Origin: Reticulitermes lucifugus | Lineage: Eukaryota > Arthropoda > Insecta > Blattodea > Rhinotermitidae | DNA length: 29,548 nt | Assembly (NCBI GenBank): GCA_026260175.1 | Contig: JAKCWW010000973.1 | Location: forward strand, 16,712-46,259 | Direction: 5' to 3' | Shown here: in pieces, positions 21,460 through 29,548 of the stretch | Numbering within the stretch: the stretch's first letter is position 1 | How the letters are laid out: every line of letters begins with the position of its first letter | Program-made: the position numbers and the translations under genes | Notes under the pieces: generated by a model | The model's database searches: none | What the model saw: only the letters and a program-made list of their open reading frames with translations | Told to the model about the DNA's origin: nothing

Positions 21460-21615
21460 GCACCCTTAAGAAGACGAACTGGAGGAAGAAGCAAAAAGGT
21501 AAGGAAAAATAAAAAAGTACGAAGCACAGAAAATCGAATAAAATAAAAGGACGCTAAGAAACATCAATGGATGAATAGAATGAGGAAGAAAATAACACAA
21601 AGCCTAGAGGTATAA
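21460..21615. other. Purine-rich tract
   Basis: A/G-dominated sequence on the plus strand (GGAGGAAGAAGCAAAAAGG and similar) makes this the third such tract in the window after 9220-9515 and 14560-14745. Confidence 0.6.
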
Positions 21616-21859
21616 ATAAGAAGTTATTAAAATGATATACAAAGCTTTATTTCCTTCAAACACCTCCACCGAGATCTACATAAGATTACAGTGTCCAAAA
21701 GAAATTGCAAATTAAAGATAGGTGCATAATACTGGTTACCACATACTTCCGCTGCATCGCCTCATTTGTGCCACAGATTGCAGGCAATTTAGAATTACGT
21801 AAGCCAATTCGCCTGTAGATGCTCAGGGGCTCTACTACGTCATCAGTAGCTTAAAATAT

Positions 21860-22047
21860 TGAGATCTTCGCTCTTCTGGGACGTTACGTATATTCAATTG
21901 TCAAGCAGTCCATCAATAATGGCTGCTTGACCCTTGAAGATGGGACAGATAGGATGTCCCGAAACGTCGGTAACTAACTACCAATATACGCTGCGTAACA
22001 TCCCAGAAGAGCGAAGATCTCATTTATACGGCGGCGGAAGCCTGAAA
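21860..22047 (+). mobile_element. Copy A: inverted-repeat element with two internal hairpins
   Basis: The left arm 21860-21894 (TGAGATCTTCGCTCTTCTGG ...) pairs with the right arm 21983-22022, differing by a C/T change and a 5-base insertion. Inside, hairpin 1 pairs TCAAGCAG (21901-21908) with CTGCTTGA (21923-21930), linker CCCTTGAAGAT follows, hairpin 2 pairs GGGAC (21942-21946) with GTCCC (21956-21960), and GAAACGTCGG follows. The whole can fold as an outer stem holding two hairpins. Beyond the right arm CGGCGGCGGAAGCCTG matches, reversed, the sequence at 5876-5889. It is non-autonomous, with no transposase. Confidence 0.8.
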
Positions 22048-24288
22048 TCACGCAAGCTTAAAAGATTATTAAGGAAACGGAAAAAGGGACATAAATTATG
22101 TATAAGACATTCGCCATCCATCTTCTCTTACGACAACAAGTAGCCTAAAAGGCAATGGAGAAACTACCATTGAAACGGGAAACAAAAGATGAAGATACCA
22201 CGCAGAAGAAAAGGAAAAGGAAAGTACGTGGTACGAACATTAGCCCGTTTAAGATACCTTTCAGGCGATATATTTCGATAGGCGTGGAAGAGAACAAACA
22301 GCCAGTTCCTCATTAATGATAGCATCGGAGTTCGATCCCTCAGTCCTCTGGACTGACCACTCGATAACACTTGAAGGCTTTGCTGGAGCTGACGGGTCGA
22401 CCAGAACACACTATCTCACCGAGAGGATTCATGTTTGACTACGGTCCATTGTGCAGTAGCGTACTGCCTGCGTTAACACTGCCCATTGTCTGATGTGTAT
22501 TCACTTACAACCGGGTTAGAAACATGGACCCACTCTCATATCCATGCCATTCGTTATGTGATACCAACGATTCTAGCCCACGCTATACGATCACGACTAT
22601 TAATAATAATAGTCACAATGACGATAACAGCAATGATGATGAGCACAGTAATTCACTTCGTCGCCGTTCTGATGCAACGGCCTTAAGATTAATTTCTGAA
22701 ACATGATAATAATCTTTAATGTACTTCATATCGGTTTAATGAGAGTTGCCAACAGCTACAGCCTGCGAGAGGATATTATGGCAGTCCGTCGTATAAGTGG
22801 CCGCCATTATTACGCGCACATTTACAGCCCCTTTCATCGGACGTTTCCTTATTGTTACAGAAAACCAATCCTTAATTTCTTCTGTTCGAATGGTGCCATC
22901 TGGCTGGGCTATACTGTATTAAGTGCTTGATGCTCCACTGTTTCTTCAACCTCCTCCCGTTACCTCACAGAGAAAACACTCTGTATTCGTATTAAATGAT
23001 CGATGTTCAACTGTTACTTCAGCATGAGCGCGTACTTCGAATATAATCAAACTTACATCAGGGACATGACCTATATCCAAACTTGTTTGTTTCTCCTTAT
23101 AATTGTTGGTATAGTGAAAAATGTAACGACAATAAAATACTACTACGTTTAATATAAATGGTGCTAATTCTTCTGGTTTAGACTTGCGTATCTCATTCAG
23201 ACGTAACACATCGAGAAGTCTGATACAGACATAAATGTCTAGATGATTCAAAAGGACGACAAGCATACTTATACAGACGTACTTTCGCCAGTTACTCAAC
23301 ACTGTCACGCAAAACACTTCCGATAGATGCAATGCTGAATTTCGGATCTCCCTGCCAACGTATAATTTCTCGGCCAGAAGGCATTCATGACTCAACACTT
23401 CACACCTCACAATACAAAACACACACACACCGAACGCCGGACTCCTTGCTTCGCCTCCATAACACCCCTATATTTCCGCTATCGCTTTTCATACTATACT
23501 GCCTCGCTTCTTTCACTCAATGACTTCATTCCGCTCACCGCCCTTGTCTATTGGACTGATTAAATACGGTCACTTTATGCTGGGACAGGCTCAGCTGACA
23601 CCCACACTGTCGATTGTCCTTCAAAGCGGACGAGAGCTTCCAATGCATCTCTCAAAACAATCTCCTAAAAGTAGCTCCCACTACGACTGTCGCCGCAGTG
23701 GTAACTATACGTACCACCTTCTTTAATGTTGAAATACTCTGCATTCTGTCCACCGTGTACCTACAAGTTCTCATTGTTATCACAATGCATAGCAATTACT
23801 TCGTTGTACATCAATAAGAGACTGGTCCTTGTAATGGAAATTCCAAGCATATGTTGCACTTGTAATGCGATGTTTGTGCTTCAAAAGGTTACTCAACAAG
23901 TGCTATCTTGCTAAGGTTATTTAAAACATCACAGAACAATATCGAGACCAATTTATAATTCCAAATACATCTCTATGACAGTTTCTGACCGTATTCACAA
24001 CCCTTTATATCTGAATTAGCAGTCTACCGGTTTCCCCATCACTGTATGTCTGACAACTACACATACCTCTTCCTATGCCACATATAGCTGAACAAATAAA
24101 GGTCGTGGGACAAAACAACGATACAAATCATGGTAACAACTGCAAGAACAAATCGGCAAAGCACTGATTCTACCCATGATCCGCCGCTATGCACTGTTTA
24201 TACAATGGAAGTTACGGTGAACAGGAGACGGAGGGTGCACTGAGCATTTGGTGCAGACGTTTGTTGTATAGCAGCGAGTTTCATAGGC
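22048..24288. other. Unannotated stretch; one long unrecognised minus-strand frame
   Basis: A 160-codon frame is open on the minus strand from 23428 to 22946 (GTG at its edge, no early ATG). It has a hydrophobic middle (SMLVVLLNHLDIYVC) and no motif that I recognise. It is the longest frame in the window not explained by a tandem repeat, purine tract or gap. The rest is short frames and low-complexity AAT/GAT words near 22600-22650. Confidence 0.35.
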
Positions 24289-24332
24289 AGTGAGCATAAT
24301 TGTTAAGGACAGTGAGCATAATTGTTAAGGAC
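24289..24332. repeat. Exact 22-bp tandem duplication
   Basis: The unit beginning AGTGAGCATAATTG and ending AAGGAC occurs twice without a mismatch (24289-24310, 24311-24332), so the duplication is probably recent. Confidence 0.95.
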
Positions 24333-25597
24333 ACAGCTATCGTCATGGCTGTTCCTGTATGGACACGAGAACATCAGCTAACAGGTACGTCAGCCACTAC
24401 AAATTACCTCAGACCTCATCAATCATGCATACATCCCAGCAACAAGTTACAAACGATTATGCAGCACCTACTCTTCCAAATAACCTATTTCCACGATCCA
24501 ATCAAGCTTCTATCCATATTTACCGTTCCTTCAAATGTATCCAGATCTACTACATTCAGGCTAATGATCACACCACTACAGCATTAAGCATAGAAACCCT
24601 GCAGGTACTTATTATGTCATTTTATCCATCATTATCTTACCTCCCTTGCGTCCAAACATTTTCCTTATAGCATCTTCTCTTCTTCCCATAAAGTTTCCGA
24701 ATAAGTTTCATACACACACAAAACTCTTAACTAAGGAACAAATCACTGAAAATGCAGTGAAGATGAACTAGACCAGGGATCAATAATAAAAGAAATTCCA
24801 TTTTCAGATCACCTTACAAAATGTTGTTACTTCACGCTGCCTCAAGTAAGGAAAACTAGAATATGGTCTTAGGAAGAAAAATGTTTTTGCCATCGTAAAA
24901 AATCGAAGGAAGAATACGAAAAAAAAATATTCCCATATATAGTACGGACAGAAACTTCGGTGCTATTCACAGGCGGAATAAGTTTGAGAACTGCATTCAA
25001 AACGGAAACTTCGTGATCGACATTGATAAAATTCTGACGTCATGTCACGCAGCGAGGTGAAGAGGCTGTACGAGCAGACATACAGTTGGCAGAGGAAGTT
25101 CTTAAAAAGAGACAAAAGTATCATGAAACTTTCGTACATAAAACATACGGACGGAAGGATTTTTTTATTTTATTATAGCCACCCTACAAGAAATCAAGGG
25201 TTTGGCGTAAAAGCACATAGCTTCAAAAATGCTAAAATTTTTTCTTGTTACTGGCTGGTGTAGCAAACGAAAATGGACGTACAGACACTCCCCGACTTAT
25301 GCAGTACTTACGTTCCGCAAGGTCCTGCGAAAGTCGAATTCTGCGCAAGTTGGAATTCAGTATATACAGTACACGGACAGCTATATATGCATACACAAGG
25401 CAGTCCAGTTGAAATCCAAACACCAACACACTGCACCCTGCAGCATGACCACTCCGCCGCCTGTGTTATCGCACCGCAGTATTCTTCTGCCACTTTCGTC
25501 TAAGTGCGCTCTCATTCCAGCAAGAAAAAATTCGGGGCGCCTTTAAAAAATGTTATAATTTCAGTTCTTTTACTTTTTTTAAAACTGTATATATGAA
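24333..25597. other. Unannotated intergenic stretch
   Basis: No element was recognised. An ATG-initiated 73-codon frame at 25042-25263 begins with about 20 codons strongly biased to G or C in the third position (peptide start MSRSEVKRLYEQTYSWQRKF), unlike the surrounding AT-rich sequence. The bias then fades. I do not recognise the peptide and do not call a gene. Confidence 0.3.
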
Positions 25598-25921
25598 ATA
25601 TAGTCAAACCAACAAATGCACTACAATTACTAATAAAGTATATCTTACAGTCCCTCAATATGTTTCGGCATTTAATTTGACATCTTCAGGAGGCAAACCA
25701 AAGAGTCACAGTTATTCAAGATATCCAGCTACGCGTACGTTCAGCATCACAATAAAAACACATATGTCACTATGCTGAATGTACGCGTAGTTGGATGCCT
25801 TGAATAACTGTGTTTCTTTGGTCTGCCACCTGAAGATGTCAAATTAGATGCCGAAACATATGTAGGGGCTGTAAGATATACTTTATTAGTAATTGTACTG
25901 CATTTGTTGGTTTGACTATAT
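25598..25921. mobile_element. Large inverted repeat with 150-bp arms
   Basis: 25598-25747 and 25772-25921 are reverse complements with about 13 mismatches in 150 positions and no indel, around a 24-base spacer (25748-25771). Each arm, read outward from the centre, contains CCTGAAGATG followed by GCCGAAACAT (plus copy at 25829-25858; minus copy at 25661-25690). This is the same box order as in the hairpin repeat family but without a good second hairpin. The outer end of each arm reads ATATAGTCAAACC inward. There is no transposase. It could be a foldback element or two head-to-head copies of one repeat. Confidence 0.85.
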
Positions 25922-27145
25922 CTTATAACAGAATGCACGGTACATATAATATAAAATTCTGCTAATATGAAAATGTGCAACTTGAAATTTCAAGTCGAGG
26001 AAAGTCTGCTTTTGTAAAATATAATGTAATTTCAGCTATTGACACCGTTTGTGGACGCCTTCATAGCACACATTTGTGAAATACGTTAAATCATCATTTG
26101 TTTCAGGCAAATTCGCAAAATCGGCCTAGTTCGTTTTTCCACAAAATGTACTCCTTACGCACAAGACCTCACGTTTCATGGGGACGGCTAGTTCAAAGTG
26201 ACATGTTACTCAAATACGGTGAGCTGACTACGACGAAAATTACCCTTTTTAAATGTGTACGCCCGTGTACAAACTTTCTTTGAAGTAAGTTATTTTACCG
26301 TATAATGACACTCAGTACTCCATCACATTCACAGGTCGGAAATGAGGCCGGTCATTAGGGTTGATAACAAATCGCTTAAATTTCGTAGAACGAACTCTAT
26401 GTACGTCTGACCGTACGAAAGGAAACTTTAAAAGCTTATTTAAACTGTACTTTTTATTATTTATTTAGTTTCCAGTTTTCACCTAATTACCATTTTTTCC
26501 TTCCTGGTTCCTCTCACATTCCTGGTAAATGGTTTTAAATACCAAAGGATCCGAGTTGACAAGCTTCTCTCTGCCATCTCTCTCTCTTCCTTCTAGGCCT
26601 ACTCCCACTTCTCCATTTCCGACAGCAATAAATATTCTCCCGCCCAGAGGCATGGAAACCGTCTGTTAGTAATCTTCTCTTCTCTCTCTGTGTACAGAGA
26701 TGCTGTAACTTATGAGGGGACGGGAGGTTCTCTCTCAATGAATTCCTCTTCTTCTTCCCCAGGAGCCGCCATTTTCACTTAATAAGACACACAAGTACCC
26801 GTCTAACATCTTGAAATGAATCCGTATTTCCTCCTTCGCCCAAAAATTTTTGATGTCTTCTTTTATTAAAACACAGGGACTGGATGTTTTCAAATGAACG
26901 TCTGTTATGTTTAACCTGATAATCGGAACGCCTAAGTCATTGTTTCAAGTCTAAATCTACATCCACGCCACTTCAAGAGTAAATATGGCATGAAATGTTG
27001 TTTTAATAGAAAATACACTGGTTGCTTTGAGTAGAAAATGTCATACTTACGCCATGAGTCACAATATGAATTACCGTCTGAGTCAAAGATCAGACTGCTG
27101 TTCCACGAATTTTTCGGAGGGCACTTGGCAAACTGAACGTGCGCG
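25922..27145. other. Unannotated intergenic stretch
   Basis: It holds short frames without motifs and pyrimidine-rich patches near 26560-26600 and 26670-26690. No element was recognised. Confidence 0.45.
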
Positions 27146-27168
27146 CACACACACACACACACACACAG
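27146..27168. repeat. (AC)n microsatellite
   Basis: AC dinucleotide run preceded by GTGCGCG. Confidence 0.95.
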
Positions 27169-27349
27169 AGCGAAACAGGAACAACATTAAATTTACTACG
27201 CAAGAAATCAAGAATTATTTACTTTCTGCAAGTGTTTTCTGAATTTCTTTACATATTACGAACAAAGGAAGATCCAAAAGGTAGGGTAGAGTTCAGAGAT
27301 TTGACAGACTTATCACATACGATTCGATTACCTTGACCTCGAGGTGTAC

Positions 27350-27350
<1 letters not shown>

Positions 27351-27385
<35 letters not shown>
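27351..27385. repeat. (AC)n microsatellite
   Basis: Uninterrupted AC run of 35 bases. Confidence 0.97.
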
Positions 27386-27386
<1 letters not shown>

Positions 27387-27436
27387 GTGGTGAAGCAGCT
27401 TACCAACTCGAAGAGCTTGCTACATATATATGTATG

Positions 27437-27438
<2 letters not shown>

Positions 27439-27475
<37 letters not shown>
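27439..27475. repeat. (AT)n microsatellite
   Basis: Uninterrupted AT run of 37 bases, preceded by the short TATATATGTATG, and 53 bases from the AC run. It is self-complementary, so it could extrude as a hairpin. Confidence 0.97.
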
Positions 27476-27478
<3 letters not shown>

Positions 27479-27639
27479 GTGTACACAAACCCGAAAATAA
27501 GTGGTATCACGCTACCGAATGTTGTTAGTAGCATTGTACCTACAGTGAGGAAGTAGGAGAAAGGCTAGTTAACACAACAGCAAGTAATAATCAAATAGTT
27601 TTTAATTCGCTCGGATATCGAGCACTGGACAAGAAAAAA

Positions 27640-27722
27640 AATCTCTGGCCTCTGTCAGGAATCGAGCCCTGTCGTCCAGTCAGAAGTCTAGTCCTCATAT
27701 CGACAGTGCTATAGCGGCACCT
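27640..27722 (-). repeat. tRNA-like SINE relic
   Basis: On the minus strand GGTGCCGCTATAGCACTG gives a loose A box, and GGCTCGATTCC (plus-strand 27658-27668) gives a B box one base from consensus, at roughly tRNA spacing. A T-rich tract follows. No matching cloverleaf stems were found. I take it as a tRNA-derived relic of a third SINE type. Confidence 0.45.
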
Positions 27723-27735
27723 TAGTCTTTCGTGG

Positions 27736-28109
27736 TTTTCCTATGTTCATTCTCCTTCCCACTTTAATTCCAAACATCCTTTTATAAGTACTGCTTTTAA
27801 TTTTTTTCTCAACATGTTGTATCACATTACAGTGTTCAATCTCTTCGTTCACCCAAAAGACGCCAACGCCCCCTCCCTCACGGCCCCATTTCTCACCACC
27901 ACACTGACAGCACAGTTTCCAATCCTCTTAAAAAGCTCATTTTCGCGCATGCAGTTGCCAAGCTTTCTGTTCATCAAAGCTCAACTCCCTCAACCGTAGA
28001 GGCACGATGGAACAGATTTAACTTTGTGTAATTTTAATTGGCTTTCCATTCGAGCATTATTTTTAATATATTCTACACTGAAGCATATTTCCTGCAATTC
28101 ATACAATTT
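27736..28109. other. Unannotated intergenic stretch
   Basis: Nothing recognisable. Confidence 0.45.
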
Positions 28110-28325
28110 TATATCAACTTTGGAGGCAGAATAGTTCATTCAGTTTTATGGTCACCGGCTGGACCAGAGTTCGACAGATGGCAAGGACAGAAAGGTTTAT
28201 CATCATCACATCAAGACCAACTCTGGCATCCACCCATCCTCCTATACAATTCCACTGGTTACTGAGGGCTGGCTCTGACCCCAGGTGTAAAGCGGTCGGA
28301 GCGTGAAGATGACGGCTCATGCGTA
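28110..28325 (+). repeat. Internal fragment of the TTTACC-tailed repeat family
   Basis: The conceptual fragment WSPAGPEFDRWQGQKG, then DQLWHPPILLYN, then CGGTCGGAGCGTGAAGATGA, follows the layout of the copy at 4500-4799 (GPGAHTPFYSM, then AGCTGCCGGAGAGTAAAGCT). I recognise these peptides from insect repeat debris (memory). A small inverted repeat GGACCAGAGTT / AACTCTGG-TCC-like lies at 28160-28232. The 3' tail is missing. Confidence 0.5.
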
Positions 28326-28330
28326 TCTGA

Positions 28331-29020
28331 TGCTTCTCCGACAATACAAATAGACTGTTGTTTTTACACAAACGCAATCTATTAGTGGCAGAATGCAGGT
28401 AGTCGACGATTTGCTTCTTAGCACCTATCCGCCTTCAGGCATTAGCCATCTGTAGTAACACACACTATCGCAATTCCACAAGAAATTATAAACCATCTCG
28501 AAATCTTCTGCAGAACGAGAAACTGACCTACAATGGAGCAAACCACAAAAACGGCAAAGACTGTTTAGCAAGAACGAGACGATAATACAAAAAGGAAAGC
28601 ATTATCACTGAAACAAATGTAATACGTGATCAACCCAAATCATACTATCGTATAGAAGAAGCGTAACTGCGACAGAGCCAAGTCAGAGAAAACAAACGGA
28701 AAATTTACTCCTAGTAGGGAAACTGGCGCTGCTGGAGCCAACCCATATGATCTTACGAAAGAGACTATTATAAGACCCAGGCGTAGACTGGAGGATAATA
28801 CTAAAATGGATCTTAGAGAGGTGAGGCTGAAGAGCGCAAACTGTATCCAACTAGCTCAGGACTGGGACAAGCGGCAGACTCTTGTGAACACGGTAACCTT
28901 CGGATTGCACAAACTGCGGAGAATTTGATTAGATAAGGAACTATCAGCTTGTTAAAAAGAAGTTAGATCCAACAGTCTATACATGAAAGCGTAAGCGCAA
29001 TCGTAAGCGGATTACGTAGG
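28331..29020. other. Unannotated intergenic stretch
   Basis: Nothing recognisable apart from a short near-duplication CGTAAGCGCAATCGTAAGCG at 28990-29009. Confidence 0.45.
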
Positions 29021-29145
29021 CGTAGTTTTACCTCCACTTCCGCTAACACCATCATGGCCTGCTTCTTACGTACATATGCAACTTTTAAATTCAGTCATGT
29101 GACTCTAGATTATAACTGCATTCATGCGTAACGTCGCAGCCAGCA
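29021..29145 (+). repeat. Dispersed direct repeat, copy 1
   Basis: CGTAGTTTTACCTCCACTTC, CACCATCATGGCCTG, GCAACTTTTAAAT, CTAGATTATAACTGCATT and GCAGCCAGCA recur in the same order at 29329-29453. The first half resembles the 3' end of the TTTACC-tailed family (CTATACCTCCACT, CCTTCATGGCGTG). To the right lies a hairpin pairing TTGCTCATG (29160-29168) with CATGAGCAA (29237-29245). Confidence 0.75.
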
Positions 29146-29328
29146 GACGTGGCTTAACTTTGCTCATGTAGCAGCGAAACGCCTGCAGCACTGAGATTAA
29201 GCAACAAGCCACAGAAACGTGGCAGAGAAGTTGCCGCATGAGCAAGGCGCAAACCTACATGCGTTAACTAATGGATAAATCTAATTACGTAAAAAATGAG
29301 TTCAGACACGCGTACGTTCTTGTTAACC

Positions 29329-29452
29329 CGTAGTTTTATATCTACACCCGCAAACACCTTCACGGCGTGGTTCTTACGCACACACACAACTTTTAAATCT
29401 AGTCGTGTATATCTAGATTATAACTGCATTAATGTGTAATATTGCAGCCAGC

Positions 29453-29453
<1 letters not shown>
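29329..29453 (+). repeat. Dispersed direct repeat, copy 2
   Basis: This copy is the same length as copy 1 (125 bases) and starts 308 bases after it, with many substitutions but no large indel. It ends at GCAGCCAGCA, directly followed by the AAT microsatellite. Confidence 0.75.

Positions 29454-29483
<30 letters not shown>
29453..29483. repeat. (AAT)n microsatellite
   Basis: Uninterrupted trinucleotide run of about ten units, abutting the SINE head. Confidence 0.97.
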
Positions 29484-29484
29484 G

Positions 29485-29548
29485 AGCCGATTCCAGTGGC
29501 CGTGCGGTCTAAGGCGTGGGTCTTCGGCCGCTCGCTTGCTAGGATCGT
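29485..29548 (+). mobile_element. tRNA-Leu-like SINE, cut by the window end
   Basis: GAGCCGATTCCAGTGGCCG and GGTCTAAGGCGTGGGTCTTC, then GGCCGCTCGCTTGCT, match the heads at 19069 and (reversed) 17832. The B box and body lie beyond the window. Confidence 0.88.

Noticed and set aside
21931..21965. Canonical hammerhead ribozyme
   Set aside because: The core reads UUGAAGA rather than CUGANGA, and an extra base separates it from stem II; only the overall architecture is similar.
22330..22345. AGTTCGATCCC as a pol III B box
   Set aside because: No A box at tRNA spacing and no SINE body.

Overview
The window looks like intergenic DNA from a large, repeat-rich insect genome. I infer a polyneopteran such as a cockroach or termite. 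The grounds are (1) tRNA-derived SINEs with internal pol III A and B boxes and target-site duplications, (2) degenerate interspersed repeats whose conceptual peptides (FWVITRRRVV, AGFEPTIPAS, WSYTSTAPCTFMA) I associate from memory with insect transposon debris, (3) abundant microsatellites, and (4) no dense gene order, ribosome-binding sites or operons. The species is not provable from the sequence. I found no protein-coding gene that I can name, no rRNA, no functional tRNA and no CRISPR. One assembly gap of 413 N lies at 15501-15913.

Layout. 1-4800: a 3' fragment of a TTTACC-tailed repeat (1-78), AT-rich low complexity (418-498), a complete tRNA-Leu-like SINE with a 12-bp target duplication (1726-2004), a second, different tRNA SINE on the minus strand with a 13-bp imperfect target duplication (2672-2975), a repeat relic (3205-3330) and the longest copy of the TTTACC-tailed repeat (4500-4799). 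5870-7000: a perfect 41-bp palindrome made of two head-to-head transposon ends (5901-5986) and an inverted-repeat element (6851-6985). 7462-8401: a minisatellite of 41 monomers of 23 bp, organised into 69-bp higher-order units and, inside that, a 276-bp super-period. 8950-9515: a possible promoter-like cluster followed by a purine-rich tract. 9770-14900: mostly featureless, with a likely LINE fragment (11644-11856) and two relics of a hairpin-bearing repeat family. 14910-15913: another TTTACC repeat end and the gap. 15914-21100: SINEs at 17573-17832 (minus, 10-bp target duplication) and 19069-19320 (plus, next to a TATG microsatellite). 21111-22047: two more copies of the hairpin family, one as a nearly complete inverted-repeat element. 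22048-25597: no recognisable element except a 22-bp tandem duplication. 25598-25921: a large inverted repeat with 150-bp arms. 27146-27475: AC and AT microsatellites. 27640-29548: tRNA-like relic, more TTTACC-type fragments, and a SINE head cut by the window end.

The most interesting signal is structural. At least three dispersed copies of one repeat family share the order hairpin 1, GAAGATGG-type linker, hairpin 2, CGAAACGT, with compensatory base changes in hairpin 2. This suggests selection on folding of an element transcript or single strand. The second is the nested 23/69/276-bp minisatellite. I saw nothing that looks like an undescribed gene system.
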